Notes under the pieces: model-generated
The model's database searches: none
Told to the model about the DNA's origin: nothing
Seen by the model: only the letters and a program-made list of their open reading frames with translations
Position numbers and translations under genes: made by a program
Source of the DNA: a bacterium
GTDB taxonomy: Bacteria; UBA9089; UBA9088; JAGUXG01
NCBI GenBank assembly: GCA_030018505.1
Contig: JASEHO010000001.1
Coordinates: 1 to 58,487, forward strand
Length of the DNA stretch: 58,487 nt
Direction: 5' to 3'
Part shown: one piece after another, positions 1 through 8,378 of the stretch
How the letters are laid out: each line of letters begins with the position of its first letter
Numbering within the stretch: the stretch's first letter is position 1

Positions 1-315
1 TTAAGGGTTGCCTTAAATAGAAGGGATATAAAACCAGAAAATATTACCTTAAGAAAGAAGTTTGTGGATGATGAAGGTAAGATTGGGCCAAAAGGAAGGG
101 AATACGAGATAGACCTTTATGCCCATAATTCAGAGTCAATTGTCTTTGAGATAAAATCTTATGGTGAGCCAGATGATGTCTTGCGGTTTAATGACAAGGT
201 AGAGGTGGCAAAGATGAAATTTTCCATTATAAATCCACAAAAGATATTTATCACCTTGCAAAAAGGTAGTGAAATGGTTAATATTTGTAAAGGGCTTGGG
301 ATTAGCCTGGTTTGA
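1..315 (+). CDS. PD-(D/E)XK nuclease-like protein, 5' truncated by window edge
   Basis: The reading frame is open from base 1 and ends at TGA 313-315, so the start lies outside the window; a GTG at 64 is unlikely to be the true start because sensible coding sequence precedes it. The visible 104 residues contain YEIDLYAHN followed by VFEIKS, the D...ExK arrangement of PD-(D/E)XK nuclease folds (an inference from the motif). Such domains end many DUF3782-like proteins of unknown role. The small coiled-coil membrane protein starts 43 nt downstream on the same strand. Confidence 0.55.
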   Translation, partial: LRVALNRRDIKPENITLRKKFVDDEGKIGPKGREYEIDLYAHNSESIVFEIKSYGEPDDVLRFNDKVEVAKMKFSIINPQKIFITLQKGSEMVNICKGLGISLV

Positions 316-358
316 TGTGAATATGATTCAAATTTATAAAAATGGAGGTCTAAAGAAA

Positions 359-778
359 ATGAAGAGGTTTATTGGTTTTGTAGGGAGTTTAGGGGTTTTG
401 GTTTTAGGGATAGGATGGATGTCACAAGCCTTCGCAGATTTAAGCAAGAATGATATTGAAGAGATACGAAAGATTGTAAGGGAAGAGGTTCAAATTCAAA
501 TGCAATCCGTGAAGGAGGAGATACGGTCTGTAAAAGTAGAGATACAGTATGTAAACAAAAGGATAGATGACTTAACAAACCTTCTTTATGTTATCTTAGC
601 AGGAATGTTTGCCTTGGTAGGATTTGTTTTATGGGACAGAAGGACAGCCTTAGCCCCTGCGGTAAACAAAATGAAGGCATTAGAAGAAAGGGAAGGAAGG
701 CTTGAGAAGGCTTTGCTTGAGTTTGCCCAAAAAGAGGCAAGGCTTGCCGAGGCATTCAGGCACGCAGGAATTTTATAG
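359..778 (+). CDS. Small coiled-coil membrane protein of unknown function
   Basis: A 139-residue protein that I do not recognise as a named family. The start is ATG 359, with GGAGG at 342-346; an upstream in-frame ATG at 269 lies inside the preceding gene. Residues 1-26 look like a signal peptide or N-terminal membrane anchor ending in QAFA. Residues 28-75 form a charged amphipathic coiled coil (repeated EEIRSVKVEI-type heptads). A hydrophobic segment follows at about 80-98, then a second charged helix rich in E, K and R. This resembles small secreted or anchored coiled-coil proteins common in environmental genomes. No function is assigned. Confidence 0.7.
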   Translation: MKRFIGFVGSLGVLVLGIGWMSQAFADLSKNDIEEIRKIVREEVQIQMQSVKEEIRSVKVEIQYVNKRIDDLTNLLYVILAGMFALVGFVLWDRRTALAPAVNKMKALEEREGRLEKALLEFAQKEARLAEAFRHAGIL

Positions 779-862
779 GCGAATAAAACAGAGGATTTTA
801 AAATATTATTTGAAAAGATAGATTATGCTTGTGGGCTTCTTAGCTTGTTTGTCTCCCTCTAA

Positions 863-891
863 TTGACTTTTGATGGAAAGGTAGATATAAT
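863..891 (+). promoter_or_regulatory. Promoter, leaderless type, for the DUF2079 remnant
   Basis: TTGACT at 863-868, 17-bp spacer, TATAAT at 886-891, then only 6 nt to the GTG at 898. No Shine-Dalgarno sequence is possible in so short a leader. This supports the GTG start. Confidence 0.6.
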
Positions 892-897
892 GAGTTT

Positions 898-1461
898 GTG
901 AAAAGAAAGGGCCAAAATAAAAGGACAAAAGATAAGAAATTCAACCAGTTAATATTTTTTATTTCTTACACTGCCTTATTTTTCCTTGGAATTCTTCTTT
1001 ATAAAAGCCTTCCTTTTTCTATCTGGAAGGTCTTTTTTCTTATTTTCCTTATAAGCACATTTGCCTTTCTCTTAAGCTCTCTTCTTAACCTAAACAAAGA
1101 TATTCCAAAGAGTATAAGCCTAATCCTGCTTTTCTTTATAACAGGCATTTATATTGCTGTTTATTCCTATCTTTCCATTATTCAATACAACGGCCTCTTC
1201 ACTGGACACTTTGATCTAGCTATCTTTGACCAGGCTATCTGGAACACTATTCACGGAAGGATTCTGGATACAACTATGCTTGATTACAATTTTCTTGGCG
1301 CGCATATGTCTCCTATTCTTATACTTCTTGCACCTTTCTATCCCTATACCAGAAGTGAAAAGTTAAAAGTTAAAAGTCAAAAGTCAAGAATCAGAGACAG
1401 GAGACAGAATATAGACGATAAACTATCAAGTATTGACATAAGGAAATTCCAAAGGGTATAA
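898..1461 (+). pseudogene. DUF2079 integral membrane protein, C-terminally truncated
   Basis: The first ~150 residues hold several hydrophobic segments and the conserved DUF2079 stretch with HFDLAIFDQAIWN and LGAHMSPIL, seen in predicted polyprenyl-linked sugar transferases. Homologues run to about 450-600 residues. Here the similarity stops after APFYPY, at about 1350, and the frame runs into a low-complexity stretch built from AGTTAAAAGTCAAAAG units (1351-1410), coding a charged tail that ends at TAA 1459-1461. That stretch resembles 5680-5727, so a dispersed repeat marks the break point. The promoter is intact, so a truncated membrane protein may still be made, but it is probably not functional. 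Confidence 0.65.
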
Positions 1462-1462
1462 T
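1433..1462 (+). promoter_or_regulatory. Consensus promoter, leaderless type, for the GT39 gene
   Basis: TTGACA at 1433-1438, 18-bp spacer, TATAAT at 1457-1462 (its TAA is also the stop of the upstream remnant), then 7 nt to GTG 1470. This perfect consensus promoter selects the GTG start. Confidence 0.7.
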
Positions 1463-1469
1463 CTGGGGT

Positions 1470-3270
1470 GTGAAGAAGAAAAAGAAGAAACAGGAATTAA
1501 CCGCGAATGAACACAAATGGGAAAATATTGAGGTTATTGTTGTTGCCGGGCTTCTTCTTTTATCTTTTATTTTAAGGCTCATCTATCTGGCTCACCTAAA
1601 GGCAAACGATCCTTACTTCTATCAACCTCAAGCAGGAACAGATATGCTTGATTATCACACCGCTGCTCATGCGGTATTAAATGGAACACTTCCAAATAGC
1701 CCCTATTATGCCGGCCCTTTTTACTACCATTTTCTTGCTCTAATCTACAGGATATTTGGAGCAGACCAATACATTATAAGGCTCATCCAAACAATGCTTG
1801 GCGTGGCAACATTCCTTCTTATCTACCTTATAGCTAAAAAGGTATTTAACAAACCTGTGGCTCTCATCTCCCTTTTTATCTCTGTCTTCTATAGTATCTT
1901 CTATATCTATAGAAGGGCTTCTTCTTATGGAAACATTGGTCTGTTTTCTAAATACATTATCAGTCTTCCTCCTTCTTAGAGTTGAGGAGAGGCCATCATA
2001 CAAAAACATAGCCCTGGCAGGGATTCCAATAGGCATATCTGCTCTCAGCAGGGGAATTATCCTCGTATTTGTGCCATTCATCCTCATTTGGATGGTTTTA
2101 ACTCTCAAACTTAAGCTCTCAACTTTCAAAAAGATTGGATTTCTCTGCCTAATTATTCTATTGACCATTTCTCCTGCAACAATTAGGAACTATCTTGTGT
2201 CTGGTAAGTTTGTTCTTATCTCAGCCAATGGGATAGTAGGAGTTTGGCTTGGAAACAATCCTTATAGTACAGCTGAGTACTCTTGTCCTCCTCCTTCCTA
2301 CACAGAGAAGATTACAAAGAGAGTAGAAGAAGAGGGAGAGAAGGTCTATTCCCAAGAAGTAATAAAGTTCATTAAAGAGAATCCCAAAGAGGTAGCGAAG
2401 CTCTATCTTGAAAAGTTCCTTTTTTTCTGGAGTAAAGAGGAGGTTGATAACAACATCAATACATCCCTTCAGAAGGGTTATTCCTTCATCTTCAAATTCC
2501 CTATTCTTCTTGGCTTTGGTTTTGTTGCACCCTTAGGTCTATATGGAATTATCCTTTCTCTAAGAAGAAGGGCGCTTTTGCTCTACCTCTTCATCTTTGC
2601 CTTTATGCTGTCTATGCTGCCTTTCTATATATTATCCAGGTATCGTATAGCCTTTGTGCCTATTCTCATAATCTTTGCTGCCTTTCCTATCTGGTGGTCA
2701 TACAAAAAAATAAAAGAAAAGAAGATACCCATCTTCCTTTCTTCCTTAATCTTACTCTTATTCGCAATCGTCTTTGTTTGCTCTCAATCTGTAATTGGTA
2801 AACTCTATCCCCTGTTTCATCATGAGAGTATAGTCTCTAAAAAAGGAGATAGGATTATTCTCAGAGATAACTCAGGCAAATGGCAGGGAGGGAATTTTAT
2901 AACCTTACTTCCAAACTCTTCTTGCAAGAAAGAGTTTCTCATAAAAGAAGACTCTTTAGGATTAAAGAGATGTTCTCTCTTCTTTAGTTATCAGGTAACA
3001 AAGCCTGGAACCCTTATTTTTGATATCAACGGAACAAAAGGACCTGCAAGTCTTAGCTCAACAGACCTGATGAATGTGGGTTCAATAAACCTTCCTCCAT
3101 CTACCTTCCATCAGGGTTACAATACCATCACTATTACCTCAGAAGATATTGAGATACTCATCCCGATTGACAGCTCATACACCTTTGGAAGGTCATATAT
3201 TGGAAAAAATGGACAGTGGGAGAGTCTAAAAAAAGGCGAGCTTATGGTTTGGCTGGAGGCCGTTGAATAA
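1470..3270 (+). pseudogene. GT39-family (ArnT/PMT-like) glycosyltransferase, frameshifted
   Basis: The first 148 or so residues read from GTG 1470 as a GT39 N-terminus: cytoplasmic lysines, a membrane helix, then the first periplasmic loop with DMLDYHTAAHAVL and a GPFYYHFLALIYR stretch. At about 1911 the frame shifts. Removing one A (1911) joins FYIY to EGLLLMETL, the expected continuation, and the rest runs in the other frame to TAA 3270 with further helices and a soluble C-terminal domain. Uncorrected, the first frame ends at 1979. The family moves sugars from polyprenyl-phosphate carriers to acceptors outside the inner membrane. The shift could be a real mutation or a base-calling error; the undamaged codons favour a recent event or an error. 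Confidence 0.75.
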
Positions 3271-3279
3271 ACGGAAGGT

Positions 3280-3487
3280 GTAAGTGTTCAGGTAGTATTC
3301 GAAAAACCAGATTAGAGATTATACCAGATAAGGGGATAAATTCATTGCAAATTTAGCATTTATCATTTCAAATTTGGAATAACATCTCAGTCAATATATT
3401 TCTCTTTCAATGATAAATTTGCAATGCTAAATTTAAAATGAATTATCTTCCTTCGGACACTCCTAATGTATGGGCTGAACGGTTACC
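3280..3487. repeat. Nested inverted-repeat element A
   Basis: About 208 bp. The left end is GTAAGTGTTCAGG; the right end, read on the minus strand, is GGTAACCGTTCAG. The interior is a second inverted repeat of AT-rich modules (GCAAATTTAGCATTTATC on the left, its near complement on the right). The right end supplies the last codons and stop of ftsQ. The left end lies 9 nt past the GT39 stop. Confidence 0.75.
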
Positions 3488-4194
3488 GGAAGGTTAGGAG
3501 AAAGGATTGGGTCGTCATAGCCCAGATCTACAAAAACCCCTTTTTTGGTAAGTGTAGGCAGGATAACAGAAAGCTGGGTCAATTTTTTATTAAGCTCTTT
3601 CTCTTTTGGCAAAACCGAAATCCAGGTATCTTCTATCAAAAAGAAGAGTCTATCTTTCTCTTTCCTTATCTGGTTTATTGGATATTTAGGTAGAAAGGCC
3701 TTTATCCTTTCTACAATAAGATATAGCTCTTGCACATCTATCTTATCACCATGTCTTTTTTTAGAATTGATATGAAGATAGGTAGTATGCGTCTCTTTGG
3801 TTGGAAAGACTACGCCATCTTTATCTACACAAAGACCTTCTCCTATCTGGGCAAAAGGCTTTCTCTCGGTAACAGAGATTATCAGCTTAGAAAGTGGTCT
3901 CTTTTTTATCTTCGCCTCAAGGAGCCTTACATCAGAAAGGAGAAACCTTCGCAGGCTATCTTTTTCTAACTTAAAAAGGTTTGGTCTATGATCTAAGCAG
4001 TTTTCTTTGCAGTAGCTATTAAAGAGGGAAAGTATCTTTTTCTTCTCAAGGTTTCCATCTGTTTCTACCTCTACCTTTCTTATCCGAAATATATCAGAGA
4101 GGATAAACTGCCTTCCTCCAAAAAAAATCAGTCCACAGACTAAAATAAAGAAAGCTACTTTCTTTATTCTTCTTTTATCTCTTTTGCTAATCAT
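3463..4194 (-). CDS. ftsQ: FtsQ/DivIB-like cell-division protein
   Basis: A 243-residue bitopic inner-membrane protein. It has a short basic cytoplasmic start (MISKRDKRRIKK), one membrane helix at about residues 13-30, then a POTRA-like domain beginning IRKVEVETDGN and a FtsQ domain containing ITERKP-type and VDKDGVVFP motifs. FtsQ links early and late divisome parts in the periplasm. I prefer ATG 4194 over the longer frame to 4299 because the extra 35 codons fall inside repeat element B. The last seven codons and the TAG stop are provided by the end of repeat element A, so the C-terminus was probably rewritten by that repeat. No other dcw-cluster genes are nearby. Confidence 0.75.
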   Translation of the reverse strand: MISKRDKRRIKKVAFFILVCGLIFFGGRQFILSDIFRIRKVEVETDGNLEKKKILSLFNSYCKENCLDHRPNLFKLEKDSLRRFLLSDVRLLEAKIKKRPLSKLIISVTERKPFAQIGEGLCVDKDGVVFPTKETHTTYLHINSKKRHGDKIDVQELYLIVERIKAFLPKYPINQIRKEKDRLFFLIEDTWISVLPKEKELNKKLTQLSVILPTLTKKGVFVDLGYDDPILSPNLPVTVQPIH

Positions 4195-4210
4195 TTTGCT
4201 TAAAACAAAA

Positions 4211-4477
4211 GTAACATTTAGCCACCTGAAGTAAAGATTAACAGAAGACCTTAGGGGATAGCAGATGAAAAGTATAGTATGTGGAGTTGATAACTTCAAT
4301 GATTATTCTGGTTCTGGATTTTTTAGAACTGCTGCTTGATTTCCAAGGTAAGGATTATTGAAATTATTTTTAAGAGAATGAAGTACAATGAAGGAAAAAG
4401 GAGCACCAGTAAAGAATTTGACTGATACTCTGGTGACTGGTGCACTCTTGGTTACTTCAGATGGCTAAAGTGTTACC
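4211..4477. repeat. Nested inverted-repeat element B
   Basis: About 267 bp in the divergent gap between ftsQ and the methyltransferase. The left end is GTAACATTTAGCCACCTGAA. The right end on the opposite strand is GGTAACACTTTAGCCATCTG, a terminal inverted repeat of about 26 bp with few mismatches. The 330-bp gap from 4195 to 4524 holds only this element and the promoter of the methyltransferase. Confidence 0.7.
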
Positions 4478-4487
4478 AACAAAAGAA

Positions 4488-4517
4488 TTGACACAACAAC
4501 CAGATTTTGCGTATCCT
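4488..4517 (+). promoter_or_regulatory. Promoter, leaderless type, for the zinc-ribbon methyltransferase
   Basis: TTGACA at 4488-4493, 18-bp spacer, TATCCT at 4512-4517, then 7 nt to ATG 4525. This favours ATG 4525 over the in-frame TTG at 4507. Confidence 0.6.
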
Positions 4518-4524
4518 TACCACA

Positions 4525-5676
4525 ATGGATATTGAAGGATTGATGTGTCCATATTGTGCAGGAAGGCTGAAACCCTGGGATATTGAGTGGGGAGATGGCT
4601 TATTTGAGTGTTCCTGTAACCTCTGGCCATTCTTGTCTGGAATACTGGTTTTAAGAAGAGAAAAAGCCACAGAAAAGGCAACAAATCTGATAAAGAAGGG
4701 AAAGGCAAGGTCTGCGGCGTTTAATCTGCTAATGAAAGAGTCCTGGAGCCCATTCTTTGCCTGGACGGCTCTACATAAGATAAGTTTTTATAAGATAATG
4801 GGGCTCTGGGGTTTCAGGTTCTGGACAGAATACACAAGATATAGGTTTTCTGCCAGCTCATTCCTATCCTTTCTGCCATTAGTTTCAGCCCTCAAAGAAA
4901 GAAAGGGAAGCCTCTTAGACTTTGGCTGTGGCACAGGACACACAGCCTATATCCTGTCTAAGTGGATTGACCCAAAGAATCTCTTCCTTTGCGATAAAAA
5001 CTTCGCTAATCTCTATCTTGCCAAAAACTTTGCTAAAGAGGCAAGTTTCTTCTGCCTTGATGGAAACCTTCCCCTTCCATTCAAAGATAAGAGCTTCTCC
5101 TCTATCCTCTGCTCGGATTCTTTCCATTTTGTTGAGGCAAAGGCAGGCATAGCCTCTGAGTTTATGAGGGTATTAAATGAACAAGGAGCAATCTTTCTCT
5201 CTCATCTGCATAATAAAGGCAAGGAAAACCCAATCACAGGATACCCATTAGCCTTACAAGACTACCTCAGGGTCTTTAGCAAAATGGAAGGGCGAACATA
5301 CACGGAGCTTAAACTGAGAGAGTCTTTATCAAGTGGAAAGATAAACTTAAAAGATGCTGATGAGATCAAAAATAGTTCTGCCTTCTCTCTTATCCTCTCA
5401 AATACACCTGAAATCTTCAGGGAGTATGACACAAGCAAGATTTTTACAGAGAACCTGAAGAACCCAATTATCAATCCAATCTATAAGATAAAGAAGCTGA
5501 AGGCAGGCTATATTATCAAGAGGAAAAAATTGAGCAAACTTTACAGAAGAGAGTATCCTGAGGTGGAACAGTATATCAAAAAGGCTGGATTTATCTATAA
5601 GAAGGATGTGGTAGGCAGGAATGAAGCCCTATTACGAAGCCTAATTCTGATTGATGCCCCAGAGGGATATGTATAA
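4525..5676 (+). CDS. Class I SAM-dependent methyltransferase with N-terminal zinc ribbon
   Basis: 383 residues from ATG 4525, chosen because a promoter -10 box ends 7 nt upstream. The N-terminus has a likely zinc site (CPYC at residues 8-11 and CSC at about 28-30). A SAM-binding motif I, DFGCGTGH, starts at about residue 132, followed by an acidic loop (LCDKN) and FSSILCSDSFHF as motif IV. The C-terminal ~150 residues are unassigned. The layout resembles Trm112-like zinc-ribbon/methyltransferase fusions and sugar or lipid methyltransferases. Substrate is unknown, and the gene stands alone between a repeat and an R-M module. Confidence 0.75.
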   Translation: MDIEGLMCPYCAGRLKPWDIEWGDGLFECSCNLWPFLSGILVLRREKATEKATNLIKKGKARSAAFNLLMKESWSPFFAWTALHKISFYKIMGLWGFRFWTEYTRYRFSASSFLSFLPLVSALKERKGSLLDFGCGTGHTAYILSKWIDPKNLFLCDKNFANLYLAKNFAKEASFFCLDGNLPLPFKDKSFSSILCSDSFHFVEAKAGIASEFMRVLNEQGAIFLSHLHNKGKENPITGYPLALQDYLRVFSKMEGRTYTELKLRESLSSGKINLKDADEIKNSSAFSLILSNTPEIFREYDTSKIFTENLKNPIINPIYKIKKLKAGYIIKRKKLSKLYRREYPEVEQYIKKAGFIYKKDVVGRNEALLRSLILIDAPEGYV

Positions 5677-5846
5677 AATGAAAAGTGAAAAGTTAGAAGT
5701 CAAGAGTCGGGAGTCAGAAATCAGAGGTAAAAGTAGATTTTAGACTAGAGTATATTGAAAAACTTTTAGCTAAGCTAAGAAAAAATTTATGGAATAGGCA
5801 TAGGGTCTGAAAGAGGCGTCTTGGTAAGTAGTTTGGAAAAGGTATT

Positions 5847-7427
5847 ATGAAGCAAGATTTATTGAATATTAAAGAAGCAAGCGTCTGGGCTACGGAATAT
5901 TTACAGAAAACCGTTACAACATCTAACATATCTTACCTTATTCAATATGGACGGATAAGGAAAATTGGCGATAACGGAACAACACAGGTTTCAAGGCAAG
6001 AGCTTATTGACTATTACAAATTCTACAACGGCAACCGTGAGTTTGCATGGAAGGACCAACTTGGTGAGAACTTAAATTGGGCTTTGTCATTTGACCAATA
6101 TAAGGAAGCGGAAACCACTAAACATGTCCATAGGCTCCACCCATATAAAGGGAAATTTATCCCTCAACTTGTAGAATACTTTCTGGATAGCCATACCGAT
6201 AATTTCAAGAAACAAACTTATTTCAAAAAAGGAGACATTGTTCTTGATCCATTCTCAGGCTGCGGAACAACAATGGTTCAGGCAAACGAACTTGGTCTGC
6301 ACGCTATTGGTATTGATATTTCTGCCTTTAACGCTTTAATTGGAAATTGTAAGATTATGAAATATGACCTTGTTGATGTTCAAGCCGAAATTAGTAGAAT
6401 AACAAAGGCACTTAAAGAATTCCTTGCTAACTCTCATACCATTGAATTTGAAGAAAAACTTTTGCAGGCACTTTATGACTTCAACAACAAATATTTTCCT
6501 GTTCCAGATTACAAATACAAACTCCAACGAGGAGAAATAAACGAAAATGAATACGGAACAGAAAAAGAGAAAGAATTTTTACCTATTTTCAACAAACTTG
6601 TTAAAGAATACAATATAAAGCTGAGACAGGATAAAACAGATACCTTTCTTGACAGGTGGTATTTACAAAATGTTAGGGATGAAATTCAATTTGTGTTCGA
6701 TGAAATCAAAAAAATTAAGAATATTGCTACGAAAAAAATCATTAGCATTATTTTGAGTAGAACCATCCGTTCCTGCAGAGCAACAACACATGCTGATCTG
6801 GCAACACTTATTGAACCAATTACAGCAATCTATTACTGTTCAAAGCATGGTAAGGTTTGCAAACCACTTTTTTCTATCCTTAAATGGTGGGGATCATACA
6901 CAAAAGATACTCTTGCGAGGCTTTATCAATTTGATAGATTACGCACTAAAACATTTCAGCTTTGCTTAACAGGTGATAGTAGAACCATCGATATATTTGA
7001 AGAGATTGAAAAAAGAAATCCATTGTTTGCAGAGTTAGCTCAAAGGCAAAAAATCAAGGGTATCTTTTCAAGTCCACCGTATGTTGGCTTAATTGATTAT
7101 CACGAACAACACGCTTATGCTTATGACCTCTATGGCTTTGAACGAAAAGACGAATTGGAGATTGGCCCTCTCTACAAAGGACAGAGCAGAGAAGCAAAAC
7201 AGAGTTACATACAAGGAATAACGGAAGTGCTTAACAACTGTAAAAAATATTTGGTTGACGATTACGATATTTTTCTTGTAGCAAATGATAAATATAATAT
7301 GTATCCGACAATTGCTGAAAATGCAGGGATGCAAATTGTTAAGCAATACAAACGACCAGTATTAAACCGCACCGAGAAAGATAAGGGTGCATATTCTGAA
7401 ACTATTTTTCATATGAGAAAGAGGTAA
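5847..7427 (+). CDS. Type II DNA methyltransferase (amino-methyltransferase, SPPY type) with N-terminal HTH
   Basis: 526 residues. Residues ~5-60 resemble a MerR/excisionase-type helix-turn-helix (LNIKEASVWATEYL ... RQELIDYY), possibly for autoregulation or target binding. SAM motif I is VLDPFSGCGTT at ~133-143, and catalytic motif IV is SPPYVGLIDYHEQ at ~408. The SPPY form is typical of N4-cytosine methylases, although N6-adenine is not excluded. The long middle section is likely target recognition. The restriction enzyme gene follows 92 nt later. A GGAAAAGG-type ribosome site precedes ATG 5847. Codon use (CGT/CGA, CG-containing codons) differs from the AGA/AGG-rich neighbours, which suggests horizontal transfer. 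Confidence 0.85.
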   Translation: MKQDLLNIKEASVWATEYLQKTVTTSNISYLIQYGRIRKIGDNGTTQVSRQELIDYYKFYNGNREFAWKDQLGENLNWALSFDQYKEAETTKHVHRLHPYKGKFIPQLVEYFLDSHTDNFKKQTYFKKGDIVLDPFSGCGTTMVQANELGLHAIGIDISAFNALIGNCKIMKYDLVDVQAEISRITKALKEFLANSHTIEFEEKLLQALYDFNNKYFPVPDYKYKLQRGEINENEYGTEKEKEFLPIFNKLVKEYNIKLRQDKTDTFLDRWYLQNVRDEIQFVFDEIKKIKNIATKKIISIILSRTIRSCRATTHADLATLIEPITAIYYCSKHGKVCKPLFSILKWWGSYTKDTLARLYQFDRLRTKTFQLCLTGDSRTIDIFEEIEKRNPLFAELAQRQKIKGIFSSPPYVGLIDYHEQHAYAYDLYGFERKDELEIGPLYKGQSREAKQSYIQGITEVLNNCKKYLVDDYDIFLVANDKYNMYPTIAENAGMQIVKQYKRPVLNRTEKDKGAYSETIFHMRKR

Positions 7428-7517
7428 GCAATTGAAGAAAAAATCGGTAATTATATTGATTGGCGTGGAGCAGTAGAAAGTGCGTTATGGGAACTTCAAA
7501 GCTCTAAGGAGAAATAA
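7428..7517 (+). other. In-frame coding-like extension between methylase and nuclease
   Basis: Directly after the methylase TAA (7425-7427) the same frame stays open for 29 codons with protein-like content (IGNYIDWRGAVESALWELQ) and stops at TAA 7515-7517. There is no ATG, GTG or TTG start in this frame. It may be a separate mini-gene using a rare start, or the lost tail of the methylase after a nonsense change. Confidence 0.35.
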
Positions 7518-7519
7518 TT

Positions 7520-8293
7520 ATGGCCTTATCCGTGCAACAAATTCAAAATATTGAAAATGTTTTATGTAACAGTTTACGACATAAATTCAAAAATTACAAT
7601 CCAGAGCCTGCTTCAATGCCTTTCCATACAAGATTACTTGGTAAAGATAGAATGGCTTTATTTTCTTTCATACATTCTCTAAATACAAATTTCGGAACGA
7701 GTATTTTTGAACCTACTGCATTAACGCTTGCATCATCAACTTTTGCAAGTGCTGCTTCACACCAGATAGCAGGAACACAAATTTCATCAGAGGCACACAG
7801 AGTTATTCAAAACATAATGGACGGATTAACAACAGCCAATTTATCTCCCAATAAGCCAGGTGAAATTGACGCGATTAGAAAAGTTTGCAGACAAGGAGAA
7901 ATGAAAACCGTCAAGCTGACTAAAGTTGATATTAAACTTGTTGCTCACAACGGAATAATCTACTTCTTTGACCTCAAGACTGTAAAACCGAATACAGGCG
8001 GCTTCAAAGAATTTAAGCGGACACTTTTAGAATGGATTGCCGCAGTACTTGCAACAAATCCTACAGTAAATGTTCAATCACTCATTGCGATTCCTTACAA
8101 TCCTTATGAACCACAACCCTACAACCGCTGGACAATGCGGGGAATGTTAGACCTTACCAATGAATTGAAGGTAGCAGAAGAGTTTTGGGATTTTCTTGGT
8201 GGAGAAGGTGCCTATCAAGATTTGCTCAATATTTTTGAAAGTATAGGAATTGAGCTAAGGCCAGAGATTGATAATTATTTCAAACAATTATAG
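7520..8293 (+). CDS. Type II restriction endonuclease, TdeIII-like
   Basis: 257 residues with a good ribosome site (AAGGAG) before ATG 7520. Residues ~135-160 contain VDIKLVAHNGIIYFFDLKTVKP, a PD-(D/E)XK-type active site (D...D-x-K), followed by a conserved IPYNPYEPQPYNRW stretch. This combination recalls the TdeIII restriction endonuclease family, whose type member recognises GGNCC; the family call is from memory of these motifs and the target site here is inferred only. It cuts DNA not protected by the adjacent methylase. The enzyme and methylase share atypical codon use and form a self-contained acquired module. Confidence 0.75.
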   Translation: MALSVQQIQNIENVLCNSLRHKFKNYNPEPASMPFHTRLLGKDRMALFSFIHSLNTNFGTSIFEPTALTLASSTFASAASHQIAGTQISSEAHRVIQNIMDGLTTANLSPNKPGEIDAIRKVCRQGEMKTVKLTKVDIKLVAHNGIIYFFDLKTVKPNTGGFKEFKRTLLEWIAAVLATNPTVNVQSLIAIPYNPYEPQPYNRWTMRGMLDLTNELKVAEEFWDFLGGEGAYQDLLNIFESIGIELRPEIDNYFKQL

Positions 8294-8310
8294 CAAATAA
8301 ACCAAGGAAG

Positions 8311-8365
8311 GAGATAAATCATTTCAAATTTAGCAAAAGTAAATTTAACAAAAGTAAATTTACAG
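8311..8365. repeat. Isolated AT-rich repeat modules upstream of valS
   Basis: GGAGATAAATCATTTCAAATTTAG and two AAAAGTAAATTTA units match the interior modules of the nested inverted repeats at 3.3, 20.1, 27.9 and 53.7 kb, but without the GTAAC ends. Confidence 0.5.
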
Positions 8366-8378
8366 GAAAAATATATAG

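Noticed and set aside
1470..1979. A separate short 169-residue membrane protein
   Set aside because: Its sequence continues logically into the overlapping frame at 1927 after removing one base, so it is the N-terminal half of a frameshifted GT39 gene.
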